Assembly: GCA_014871385.1 (NCBI GenBank)
Contig: CM026428.1
Span: 14,848,476-14,912,475 of the forward strand
Direction of reading: 5' to 3'
From: Ceratodon purpureus
Taxonomy: Eukaryota; Streptophyta; Bryopsida; Pseudoditrichales; Ditrichaceae
DNA length: 64,000 bases
Shown: positions 47,120 through 58,572 of the stretch, in pieces
How positions within the stretch are numbered: position 1 is the stretch's first letter
Layout of the letters: each line of letters begins with the position of its first letter
Position numbers and translations under genes: made by a program
Notes under the pieces: model-generated
What the model was told of the DNA's origin: nothing
What the model saw: the letters and a program-made list of their open reading frames with translations, nothing else
The model's database searches: none

Positions 47120-47299
47120 TGTTGAAATATCAACTGCCCATTCAATCTTGTACTCGCACCATACCCGTTCCCCATCGTGAACATATGAGCCTGAACCCTT
47201 GGACTTCTTGGTTGCCTGGAACCTCAAGGGTATAATTGTTCTCCTTCTTATTAAGTAAACATTCTTGTTTCCCGCATTCTCTGTGTGTAACTTTTATCA
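47120..47299 (+). repeat. Copia 3' LTR
   Basis: Same borders as the 5' LTR (TGTTGAAATATC to TTTTATCA), 180 bp. Confidence 0.92.
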
Positions 47300-48230
47300 G
47301 GCCCCTCTATATATTCATGGTTAAGAGATCCTATTAATAGCGCTAATAGAAGATGATAGAACAATTACCATATTAGAGCAGCTTCTTGGTTAAATTCTTC
47401 ATTTCAGAGAAGGTTCTATCTACGTTGAGAAGAAAATTTATGTTGAGGAAGGACGGTTGAGGAAAACAATCCTTCAATTAAACTCCAAAGAAGATGACTG
47501 ACCATAATCATAACCCACTATAATCCATTAAAAAAGAATAAACCATAACCTATAACCCACTATAATCCATTAAAAATGAATAAATATCTAGAATAGGTCA
47601 TGTAAATAAAAGCAAATACACCAAAGTTGAATATTAGAAGATGCATACATTGTAAGTCTATTGTTTAACATCCAAGTATTAAAGACCTAACTGGAATCAT
47701 GCAAGAAGAAACATGCCTTTCTAGGCTGGCATATATAGAAAGGCCAAAATAGAATATGAATTTAATTCATGCGCCGATAAAGTAATTTCTTTATCTTCAA
47801 TTGGATAAAAGGAGCTTGTCTGAAAGACTAATTGCAATCTAATGTTATTCATTATGTATAGACTCCTCATTGGATTCTTTTCAAGTGATTGCAAAATCTA
47901 TCTACTCCATTGAGCGGAGCGTTTCATTGAAAAACCACGGCAATTTCAAATGCACTCCACGAGTTGATTCTCTAAATCTTGAGTAGTGACCAAGTCCGGC
48001 CACAATTGCGATGTAATATACACCGTGGATGAAAAGAACATCAAGGAGGCCATTCAATAAGAGACAACCCAACATAAAGGGCTGCGAGCTTTGGTAATCC
48101 ACTTGAGAGTGCGTTTGTTTGTAGAGTGAGCTCAACGCCATCAAAGTTTGACAAGACTTCACTACTTGCATGTCTAGCGGCCCATGTCAGTTGGTGTTTT
48201 AGTTTCAAAGCAACTAGATGAGCTAATTTG

Positions 48231-48301
48231 GACGCCGGATAGGAATAGAATGTGGGATTATATCGTAGTAGGGTATCATTATACCATTAGGCCTTGTAGG
48301 T
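48231..48301 (-). pseudogene. Decayed tRNA-Gly-like pseudogene, right-arm copy
   Basis: The mirror image of 36020-36090, with the same lesions. Confidence 0.68.
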
Positions 48302-48598
48302 TTTTTTTAAGGAAAACAACCAAACATCGGCAATCTCGTGCAACATTAGTCGGTCTTTTCATATGTATGGTAGTACTTGAAAGCGTATAGGTGATGTTAT
48401 GATGGGAATCTTTTTGAGAGAGTGTGTATATGAAGTGAAGAACGCACATTGTGAAAGTTATTTTGGCACTTGAAATGATTGAAACTTTGAGGGGTTGTAT
48501 CTCCTACATTTGGTGTCCGTTTGGAACGAAATTTGTAGGATTAGATTTCAATTCAAGTCTAGTATTAAATGAGAGCAAAAAGTAAAAAGCAAGGTTGA

Positions 48599-48669
48599 TG
48601 CACCGGCCGGGAATCGAACCCGGGTCTGTACCGTGGCAGGGTACTATTCTACCACTAGACCACCGGTGC
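48599..48669 (-). tRNA. trnG-GCC: tRNA-Gly (GCC), right-arm copy
   Basis: Identical to the left-arm gene in reverse complement: 71 bases, anticodon GCC, intact A and B boxes, T-run terminator on its 3' side (lower coordinates). Confidence 0.95.
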
Positions 48670-48694
48670 AAGGGTATCACCCATGTAAGGGTGT

Positions 48695-48766
48695 CGCCGC
48701 TGCCGGGGATCGAACCCGGGTCACCCGCGTGACAGGCGGGAATACTTACCACTATACTACAACGAC
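48695..48766 (-). tRNA. trnD-GTC: tRNA-Asp (GTC), right-arm copy
   Basis: Identical to the left-arm gene in reverse complement: 72 bases, anticodon GTC. The same 25-base spacer separates it from tRNA-Gly, without a terminator. Confidence 0.95.
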
Positions 48767-49638
48767 ATACCCGGCGATCCGGGTATCTACCCGGACGGAA
48801 ATGCACTGAGCGCCGGGTCCCGAGTACTCGGAAGAAGATGCCACTTTTTCCATCTGAACCATCCCTGAACAACAAGGCCAAGGTTGCGAACACGCCTCGG
48901 ACACTAGTGCAGCGTTTTGAAATCCTGTCGCCTCAACATGACTCCCAAAATGGCAAAAACTGAACCGATTGCGAAACATGAAGACCTCATACCTACTCTC
49001 GTGAGTGCGCAGCTCCGCGCTCGCTATCGCTGCATCCCAGCAGTGAATTTTTCCAACGCACCTCCGAGCTCACCCAGCAGGCACCTTCACGTCTGTACCA
49101 GCGATAAACCCCGGTCCAACACTCGCAGGTTGGTGACGCCGCGGATCAGACACCACCTCTCTTCGCAGCCCCCAGGCCCCAACCGCGCTTGTTCAAATCA
49201 ATCCCGATGCGAGTTCGCCACAACCAGTCGCACGACACCGGCCCCCCACCATTTCATGCTACTTCTGGAATATGGCGAGGCCGTCGGTAGAGCCGTCCGT
49301 GGACCAGCTCGGCAATCGGGCACCAAACAATTATCTCAGTAAACCAAACAAGCACTTGAAACTATCCCATCCAGCCCATGCGTACACTCCACTTTGGATT
49401 AGCATCGTTGAGGGCCGCGCGAACGCGAGCCCCCGCAGCCACAAATTATGACGTGTATGCCTCCCGTGGGAAGATACTAGAGTCGCCCGGCCCGGAGTGC
49501 AATGGGGCAGGCTCCTCTAGGCCATCCACCTTCAAGATCATGGATCGACCCCGCCCAGGTAAGTGAGGATCCCAGCGTTACCTCGGCTCTTATATGGCAC
49601 CTGCTCTGCGACCGGGCCTGCCCAGCGGTATGGGCTAT

Positions 49639-52538
49639 ATGTTTGACAAAGTACTCATATGAGGGGGCAGAGAGGGCGAAGGACAATGATCTGCTGAGTC
49701 TTGATGGGTAAGTCCATCACCTCTTGTTGCTTGTGCTTGTCTTATATAATCTTTTGCTCGTCTCGCTTTAATTGATATGTCTTTTGGGGGATTCCGATGT
49801 AGGAAGGCATAAAATATAAGGTAATTAGCTCTTTCGCCTAGCAACCAAAAACTGAAAAGATTTCAAACTTACTTACCTTATTTTAAAACCAACCTGCAAA
49901 ATCCAAGATGTGATTCAATAAATTAGGCACTATTTGGAACTCATCAGTCGTCTGCAACAGGTCTTGCAACTCGATGCCGCCAAGTGCTTCGGGGACAGAA
50001 CAGATCTTCAGGACTTCCTGATCAACACCATACTGTTGCGACATTCAAATTATTAATGTATCAGTTTCCAAACAATATATCGCCACTATGGGGATCTGTA
50101 GTGTTCCAAACGTCGTTACATTATCGACTCTGCAAGGCTCAGCAGGTTGTGCAGGCTCCAAGCATGAAGAGCAAGGGGAGGATGTGTACTCTTGAGTGAC
50201 CTTCAAGGTACTTTGCAATGAATAACCAACACCTGCTTTTTTTGCTTGAGTGCATATCCACGACAATTCTGCGTCCCTAGAAGAAATATAGGTGCTCCCT
50301 TTTTTACCCAGCTTCTGCTTGAATGGATGAAATGGTCACTTATATCTGCCGCGCACTTGAATCTACATTTCATTCTCATGGAAAACCTGTACAATAGCCG
50401 TCAGAAGTTGTCAACAGACGTCGGGATTATTTCAGCACTGCTCTGTGTTGACGTTTGTGATCCATTTGCAATGACGTTTGCGTACGTTGAATGATTTTAG
50501 TTGCTGGTACTCTCTTTCCAATTCCACCGTTCACACAAAGTCGGCATAAGGAGGAACCTACATGTTTTGTTTGTGAAATAGCCTATTGAATGCCATTTTC
50601 TAAAACAATGTAAAATAAACAAATACAGAATTGTCAATGCTGTGAATCACTGGACGCCTATCTATAATACTATCGTCCAATATTGTTTTACACTATTGTT
50701 GTCCAGTATGAATCGTCAAATATGCATCCAAGTATAGAAGGACATCTTTGATTCCAAAGAATACCAACGACAACGAAGCACTCGAGACCTGCAAACGAAG
50801 ATATTGTTTCAATTCTAACAAAACTTTTCTACTCAATCAACTAAAGTAGGTCAATCGCAGATCCAGAAGAACTATTTAATTACAGACTGAAATAACCGTA
50901 GTATAGATGTCCTATAAAGCGATCTCCTTCTATGTTTTTCATTTTTTTGTTTTTTTGTTTTGGCACAAATCGATTTCGCCTTCAATTTTCCATCAACAAG
51001 TGCATCAGCTTCCTGTCAGATGTTCCATGTTGACTCTACCAAAATTAGGAATGTCACGGATCAAGAACATCATATGAAGAGCCAAATATGTGCCAATGCA
51101 GCACAGGCACCCTGACATGATCGAATGTTCTTTCAGAATTAGCAGAAACTGTAAGTCCATCAAGAAGAGGAGAAACCATTACCACATAAGAAAGCAACTC
51201 CATCTGCTTACATTCCTCAAACTTCGGCAATGATGGTAGCTTCACCACTTGCACACAACAGACTAAAAACACCTCACGTTTGCCCTACACATCGACAATA
51301 AGAGACCCACATCTCAGCCCACACCCAAGTCCCTTCCACTTAAACACAAACCAAGAGCTCCTCCTCAAATGTTTTTAATTATGGTATGTGCATGCGTAAA
51401 ACTACTGCGAAGCAAAGTAGTAGAGGAAGCAGGGAACCATCAAAGTTGTGAACATTCGGCTTCAATGTTGATTACTGCCGATCCGCAACCACTTGCCTCT
51501 CACTTGTGCAGATTCTCCCTCGCCGGCCCATCAACAAAAGTTTCTAGCCAAAGCCGCAACATAGCTCGAGAATCAACTGGGTGTCAAACTTAGCACATTT
51601 TGGTTGGGAATTGAATATTAGACCATGGACTCACCTCCATGCACAGAATTTTTTACATCCAGAAGGTGATGCAGATCAGCCTTACACATACTTATTCTTA
51701 GGAATTATAACTTTGCCAATAGCCAGCCCAGTGCTAAAGTCACAGACTACCACAGTAAGGCTCTATTTTTTAATCGTCTTCCAAATTTTTCTCTGTTTTT
51801 CTCAATATCTCTCCTCTACCTCTTGAGCTCAAATTCATTGTTTACTTATTGCAGCTGCACTTCCAAATAGGAATCATTCATGTGCAAATGTTTGATTCAA
51901 GTGTGCAAAGTGTCGGTGTCCATGCTTGGTAGTAAGCTGTGTTTTAGAATGTTGTGAATGTTGACTGAAATGTGGATAGATCGAGGTAGAGAACAAACTG
52001 TCTGCGCTCTGGAGTGATCTTATGATGCGGAGAGCTCAGTTGAAGCTTCACTAAGGTAGCCAAACCTAAAACCGATCACTTAAGGATTTTATGTTTGAGG
52101 TTTATTCCCAATATTGAAATAGTTACAATTATTTGAAGTGAAAAGTTGAACTCACACATGGTGCACATATAGGCTCCTCTAAAACTGACCACCATGACAC
52201 CAAAACTTGATCATGGTACACTACCAAAACCACCACCATTTGTTTGCATAGGATTCCCTTTCTACCAATCACGCTTAGAATCACACAAAGATCTAAGAAG
52301 ATTTCCTTAGATTTTGAATTTGAATCTTCTCTAAAATGGAGAAGTTTATTGATCAGCTGTAGAGATCCGGTCAGATATGGCTTAATTGTGAACCTTATAA
52401 TTGTTGATGTACTTACATTTTGTTTTATTTTGGGGCACATATTGAAAAGAAGTCAATTGCAAAAAGAATGTAGGAATACACTTCCTGCCCAGTAACAGCC
52501 ATGTACTTACATTTTGAAAGTCATGTGTTTTTTGTCTA
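49639..52538. other. Intergenic DNA, no supported gene
   Basis: Moderately AT-rich. Small frames on both strands (around 50045-50500 and 51054-51826) lack family resemblance and splice context. The stretch 52150-52400 belongs to the repeat family of the foldback element downstream. Confidence 0.45.
52180..52390. repeat. Partial copy of the foldback repeat family
   Basis: Shares ACACCAAAACTTGATCA, CCCTTTCTACCAATCA(C/T)GCTT and TGGAGAAGTTTA(T/C)TGATC with the foldback element at 53131-53838 and the fragment at 54120-54210. Confidence 0.65.
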
Positions 52539-52879
52539 AGGGTCGGTTCATACTGTGCCCAAGTTGAGAGGATGGTCGTCACTTTCCTCGACCAAACTAT
52601 GTTGAGAGGCTGAGCCTAATGAAAAGAGTGTTCGGCTTCTCAACAGAAGTTCGGCCTAAGTATTTTGCTCGACCCAAACTATTGCTTGAGAGGTTGTGGC
52701 ATTGTAGCCATAACTTCCTAAAAATATTGCCACCTAGGCTTTTTTGGATGCGACGTCCTTTAATTTGGACATTGGTTCATTGTGTGAGGGCCAAAAGGCC
52801 AAACTTTGGGCATTTCAACATTTTCATTGATCCAAACCAATGGCCTTTCAAAATTTTAACATAGTCTAGAACCGACCCT
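52539..52879. mobile_element. Small inverted-repeat element (MITE) with AGGGTCGGTTC ends
   Basis: The left end AGGGTCGGTTC and right end GAACCGACCCT are perfect 11-base inverted repeats, 341 bp apart. The neighbouring eight-mers TTTGTCTA and AAATCTAG do not match, so the target duplication and superfamily are undetermined; hAT is a possibility from the end sequence. The open frame inside is short and unrecognised. Confidence 0.6.
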
Positions 52880-52950
52880 AAATCTAGAGGCAACATCTCT
52901 CTTGAACCTCTCACATGTTAGTTTTGCTTACAAACCGAAAGTAATTGCAA

Positions 52951-53090
52951 AATGTCATATTCATTAAATTAGCCAATCTTGATTACATTAGCCACTCAAA
53001 CACTTCATTTTCTCACTTCATTTTTTCTCTTTATTTGAATAGTGTAGTGGTCAATATGAACAAAATTGACCAATTTAACAAGTACGGTGA
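52951..53090. mobile_element. Decayed MITE copy, same family as 63655-63792
   Basis: Shares TCATATTCATTAAA, GCCAATC(T/C)TGATTA(C/T)ATT and CTTATTTGAATAGTGT(A/G)G-type segments with the copy at 63.7 kb, in the same order. The right terminal repeat is degraded. Confidence 0.6.
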
Positions 53091-53130
53091 TTGCAGCAAA
53101 GATGAATGCCAGGAATACTGCATTAAGGTT

Positions 53131-53838
53131 GAGAGACCTAAAACTGACATGTTAAGAGATTTTCTACTGAGATTGGAGGTGTATAAGTTGAGGGAGATTT
53201 TTCCTTGAAGGGGACATAGGTTTAAGGAAGAATGCAACTTTAAATTTCATGATTACTTCAATATTTAATTTACAGTGAATTTTAAAGCCATTTTTTGGTG
53301 TAATACATATAATCAATATGTACGCCCACTTAAAACTGACATTGTGACACCAAAACTTGATCACTATACTACTACCAAAATATTTCCATATGATTTCCTT
53401 TCTACCAATCATGCTTGATAAGGTAGAGGCATCCATAGCCGACAAGGTATCCATAACTAATCAGTAGACTTCTCCATTTCCGACCTTCATTTCCGACCAC
53501 TTACTCTTCAAAATCTTGGGAGATCTAGAAGAAAGTATCAAGCATGATTGGTAGAAAGGGAATCAAAAGGAATCATACAGGAATATTTAGTTAGTAGCAC
53601 AGTGATCAAGTTTTGGTGTTATGGTGGTCGGTTTTAGGTGGGTCTACATATCAGTTATATGTATTACAAAAAAAATGTCTTTCAAAATTCATAGTAAATT
53701 AAATATTGAAGTAAACATGACATTTAAAGTTGCATTCCTCCTTAAACCTATTTCCCCTTTAAGGAAAAATCTCCCTCAACTTATACACCTCCAATCTTAG
53801 TGGCAAATCTATTAACTGGTCGGTTATAGGTGCCTCCA
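53131..53838. mobile_element. Foldback element, about 0.7 kb
   Basis: The left half (53131-53420) is the reverse complement of the right half (about 53545-53838) along nearly its full length. Mirrored blocks include GGAGGTGTATAAGTTGAGGG, TTAATATTTAA-type sequence and TACCAATCATGCTTGAT. The loop is about 125 bases. No transposase. Arms differ by scattered substitutions and small gaps, so it is not recent. Confidence 0.82.
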
Positions 53839-56346
53839 CCTTACTTTCTTGTATGGTGAAACCACCTATAAGCGGGCATTTAAGGATTATGCAAGGAATC
53901 TATATTCTTGGGTAATGAAATGAGTGGGTTATTATTTTTCAGGGATAAGGAATAGGAAAAGACAAGTTTTCTCTATTTTTTTGATATTTCAAAGCACACA
54001 CATAATCAAGTACAAATTTTCAAAGCCTTAAGAAGTGGAAACCTGTAAGCGGGCATTCTATTTATGTACGCATGAGGTACATGCAAGGGAAGTTATATCT
54101 TTCCTAAGATTTCAAATCTAAAAACTTCTCAAAATTGGAGAAGTTTACTGATCGGTTACAGGGACCCGGTAGACTATGGGTGCCTCTGCCTTAACTAGCA
54201 CATGCCAACCCACGTCAAAAAAATTAAATTGTGGTGTCCTTAAAATTTGTCAAGCGTCTCACATTCGTTCTCCGATCCCAAGCTAAACACAAAAGGACCT
54301 CTCCTTTACTGTGTCCTTTGGTTATTTCAAGTCTTAATGTTTCATTATGTGTTTGAAGCCAAAAGAGACAATCTTTTCCACCCAGATCATCAATTCTGCC
54401 TGGAAATTAAAATTAAAGTTAAAATTAAAATGTCTGCCTGTGGATGTTAACCTTTATGCTCACAACTTTTTCACTGAACGCCATAAGCAATGTACCTACG
54501 TAGGTGCATGCATGCATGCACTTAGATTAATTTGCTTGAGAACAAGAAAACTATTCAAAAAGTAAAAGGCATAAGTTAATGAAGACAATATTGGTGAATG
54601 ATCTCGTGGAGTTATACTGTACGGAAGAAGGGCTTTTTAAAGGAATATTCGGGAGTAGATTGCTAAAGTACTTAAGCACTGTTTTAATCCCTTAACCCTT
54701 TGTGACCCAAAGTAGGTTTAGAGAATCCAAAGTTTGGATGATTTTCTCTTAAAATTCTTTGTGCTCAAGTTTGTAATGGTTAAAATTTGGTAAGATTTTA
54801 ACCAAAAGTAAATGGTTGAAATTTTAACAAATTTTGTCAAAATTTTCTTAACATTTGTTGATTAAGATATGCTTACATTTATATGGTTAAATATATAAAT
54901 AGTATCGCAAATTTTGTGACGCATTAAACAAAAGTTAATGGATAAAATTTGGTAAGATCTAACTATTGAATTAGAAAAATATATTGTATCAAGTTCACTA
55001 TATTATAATACCTTCAAAAATCCAGTATTGTTTAGTGGTTGTAGTATTTTTATATTTGGTAAATTGGTACATAGGTATTTCTTTGAAAGATGTATGCTGT
55101 AATTCTTTACACCTAAATGTCAAGATTCAAAATTTGATTCCAAAAGGATTTTTGTTTACTGCATTTTGGACAACCTTGCAACTAGAACATAGTTGTGAAG
55201 ATCACAAAGGATTGAAGCCAAGGAGGTGAGGGCTTTTGAAAGATGTGGTGTATACAAATTAGTTTGACGGATCATTATTCAAATAACCTTACGTGAAGGT
55301 GGTTTTGCACAAAGATAATTGAAAATTTGTTGAAAAAATATCATATGACATCTCCCAATTATTTGCAATTGTCTAAAAATTGACGTTGAAAGTTGATTTC
55401 AATACTATTCTATGGAAACTTCTTTTCTCATTCAATAAATTTTTAGTGTAAGTCAGACTAACTATTTTTAAAACTTACACAATTTTTAAAAATTGAGATT
55501 CCTCACGTAATACAATTTCTTTAAATACCATCTACGAAACTAATTACCTTTTATAAAAATATATAGTCAACCTTAATTGATGAAAAGATGTTGTACTATA
55601 GGAGATTATTGATTAAGAACAAAATTACACTCATTATAAACAGTCTCAATATCTTTAAATTACTATTACAATTTTCAAAGAATTTTCTTTAAATTTAAAT
55701 ATTAATCTAAAAACCAACATTTTAACTTGAAAAATTTAAAGATGAAATGACTAGAAAGATGATATGGCTAAGGTGATGAATTCCTTCTGATGATTTTCAC
55801 TTGATTATACATTCAATTAAAAAACTACTATAATCTTCTCATATGTAGTTAATGTATTAGAATTATTTTGGACTATTATGCTACTTCTACAAAAAAATTA
55901 TTCTAATGCTACAATCTTTTTTTAATTTGAAATTAAAAAACATGAATAAAAAATTTGTTGTAACACAACAATTCAAAATAATCCTAATTAAAAAAACATG
56001 AATACAAAATTTGTTAGGATAAATAATTGTAGTGACATTGGACTATTGATAGTCGATATTATGCTATTTTCAATAAATGAAAAAAAAAAAAATTTACTGG
56101 TTTTTCCAAAAAAAAAAAAAAAACAAATATTTTGATCAAAGGTAAATAAACTAACTATAGTGCTATAGTAAATTAGGTTTTAACTTTCACTACTAAAATG
56201 TAATTTTGAGGTATGTATCAAACTGTGAAGCCTTTCCAACTACCTCATTTATAGATATATACCACAAATTTTCAAAAGATTTCTAATGATATTTTAAAAT
56301 TTCTAATTTTTCTATATAGTATCTAAATAATTTATGTTCTAAGATA
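53839..56346. other. AT-rich intergenic DNA
   Basis: Fragment 54120-54210 belongs to the foldback family (TTGGAGAAGTTTACTGATCG). A CATG-rich run (TGCATGCATGCATGCA) lies near 54506-54521. The rest, up to 56.3 kb, is very AT-rich with no supported gene. Confidence 0.45.
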
Positions 56347-56450
56347 ACAACACCCATAAGCGTTCCTATATCTTTCAATGTCTCTTCTAAACTTTAAAAA
56401 TCTAAAGAAGTGAATAGATATGATTCTAAGGATGTACCTCATCTACACAT
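56347..56450. repeat. Dispersed repeat, copy 2 (partner at 1448-1560)
   Basis: See the copy at 1448. The first part (AACAACACCCATAAGC) also recurs in inverted orientation at about 57483-57500, so this region may be one end of an element of about 1.2 kb with inverted termini. Confidence 0.55.
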
Positions 56451-56911
56451 TAAACCCTATGATTGGCATTAGATGTATCTATGGTAAGCCCTTTAGAAAT
56501 TCATAACTTATTCATACATTATCTAAATAATACATTTTAAAGTGCATTGTGATTATTTTTCTCTTGCTAGTCTGGTCCAATAAATTGAAATACACTTTGA
56601 CCCCTAAAGCATCAACTTAGCAGTTTTGGTATGATTTAGGGTCCGGTCAGGCTCCCTATGAGTTAAATTTTACGGGATGTGGCTGTAACTTTGGCACAAC
56701 ATGGGAAATTCATATTATTTTTCTAATAAGACCATTCATGCTTCAAAATTTGTCATACTTTAGGAGATATCTGCAGTCAAAATTTGAAAACACTATTCGG
56801 GCATGCTGAAATCTGCCCAAAACTGCAGTATATGCTCAAAATTTGCCCAAAATTAATTAGATTACAAAAACTTCAAAAATTCACCAAAAACTGAGATATT
56901 ACTTTTTTTCA

Positions 56912-56913
<2 letters not shown>

Positions 56914-56954
<41 letters not shown>
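56914..56954. repeat. Poly-T tract, 41 bases
   Basis: An uninterrupted T run. It could be the reverse-strand A-tail of a retroposed sequence; its length is prone to sequencing error. Confidence 0.85.
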
Positions 56955-58572
56955 CCTTTCTACATGTAAATACAATTTGTAGGCATGATTTGATTGCTTG
57001 GATTTTCAATCCAAAATTTCTCTATATGCCTTTTTTACTATCCTAGACCGGCCTTTGCATTTGAATTTCAGCATACTTCCATGTGAAAATTCTAGCATTT
57101 CTTTAGGTTTTGTAGGTTGTATGAGGGAAAAAATTCCATGGACATATTCTTAACTTTAAACTTATCTGGGAATAAGAATTCAAAGAGCCTCACATCTAGT
57201 TTACTTTTGAAATTGGTTTTTTAGGCTCACGAAACACTTGAAACCCATTTTGCAACACGGGAAAAAAAATTTCTTTCAACTTAGTTTGAATCTAATATTT
57301 GGGGTACATTTACATGTACAAGTAAGGTACTAGATCCTATGGTTCTTTCCCTCCAAAATACATCAAAACTTAAAAACTTACACCTTGTATTGAAAGAGTC
57401 TAATTTTGAGGATTTTGGGCAATTTTGAGGCTTTTCAAGTTTAGGGGTTAAGTAGAAAAATGCTCAAAACTCTTAAAATTATGCTTATGGGTGTTGCTAC
57501 CTTAAATTGCATTAGATTCCCCTTCCATATTTCTTCAATAATTACTAAAAACACAGGCTAAAAACACAGGCCTACCAACGACAGTAAAATCTGCAATGTT
57601 CAGCAAAACCTGAGTGACGGTGTGTGTTACAGAACCTAGGTGAATGCTCACATCCAGGTCAGTTTCCACAAGGGATATCTCTAGTCAAGGAACGGCTTAG
57701 GTGCGACCTGGAGTTGAGGAGTGGAGGCTGGTATGATCCACGCCGGCTGCCAATTTCCCAAGGGGCTGGACTCTGAAGCCTTGGAGGAGATCACCTCCTG
57801 CGCTATTCAAGACCACCTTCACCAGCCAGCCTGGGTCTACAGTGCAGCTTGAATCACGATTGTCTTATTCCTCGCAGGGCGCCAATTCGGATGGCCCCGC
57901 AACTCCAAACATAGACGATCTCAGCTATGATCAACAAGCATGCAACCTAGCTTGGAACCAGGTTTGGTTTAGCAATTAATCATGGTTTCAATTGAACCAC
58001 TTGAAAATAAAACTCACAGAGCCTTTGGGTCGCACTAGTAAGGGACAGGAGCATGTTGAGCACAAGCCTGCCAGCAATGAAGAAAGTTCTCCCCAAAGCA
58101 GTTTTGGATCCACGCCCAGATTGCCCCGCAGCGCTAGATAAGCGACAATCTTTTGGGGGGAGCAGGTGACGGTGGAAATCTCGTGGTGGCCACGTTGCGC
58201 TGGCGGACCACCTTCGAACTCCATCACTCCCAAGGTCAACGGCTCAGCGCCGACGTCGATCATGTGCCGGGATCACCTGCACAGATAAATTCATGTTCGA
58301 AGCATGCTTGCTTTCAGGCAGTACTTCAGGTACCACATTGTGGGATCCTGGTTATTGGTATTGGCTTAAGTGTAGCTAGCATGTAGTTGGTTGCACCTGA
58401 ATTGGAGGAGACTGTAGAAGGTGGTGCCATTGTCCGGGCGGGTAGTACGTACTTCCATGTACTGTTTCAGGTGGTGTAACATAGCGGTAGCATTCAGGTG
58501 AAGTGGTACTGCATGGTACATTAGTACCTGAAGCCTGCTCCGACGCGTTCGGTGCCACAGTGTGGAGCGGAG
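56955..58572. other. Intergenic DNA and peroxidase upstream region
   Basis: AT-rich to about 57.5 kb, then more balanced in base composition toward the peroxidase gene. I see no gene. Promoter elements cannot be placed reliably. Confidence 0.4.

Larger units (their letters stand above)
37589..47299 (+). mobile_element. Ty1/Copia LTR retrotransposon with two nested insertions, inactive
   Basis: Complete structure: a 183-bp 5' LTR (37589-37771), a primer-binding site TGGTATCAGAGC directly after it, gag, protease, integrase, reverse transcriptase and RNase H in Copia order, a purine tract (47111-47119) and a 180-bp 3' LTR (47120-47299). The flanks GGCAT and GGCCC agree at three of five bases, perhaps a decayed target duplication. 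The LTRs differ at about 13 substitutions and two small gaps, so this is not a recent insertion. A 3.5-kb MULE-like element splits the leader and a 406-bp MITE splits pol. Without them the element would be about 5.8 kb, normal for Copia. Confidence 0.95.
47300..49638 (-). repeat. Right arm of the inverted duplication, outer piece
   Basis: The reverse complement of about 34683-37015. It retains roughly 80 bases (about 47355-47435) that the left arm lacks, and lacks roughly 70 bases that the left arm has near 36500-36570. Homology ends at CCCAGCGGTATGGGCTAT (49638), beyond which the sequences differ completely. Confidence 0.9.
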
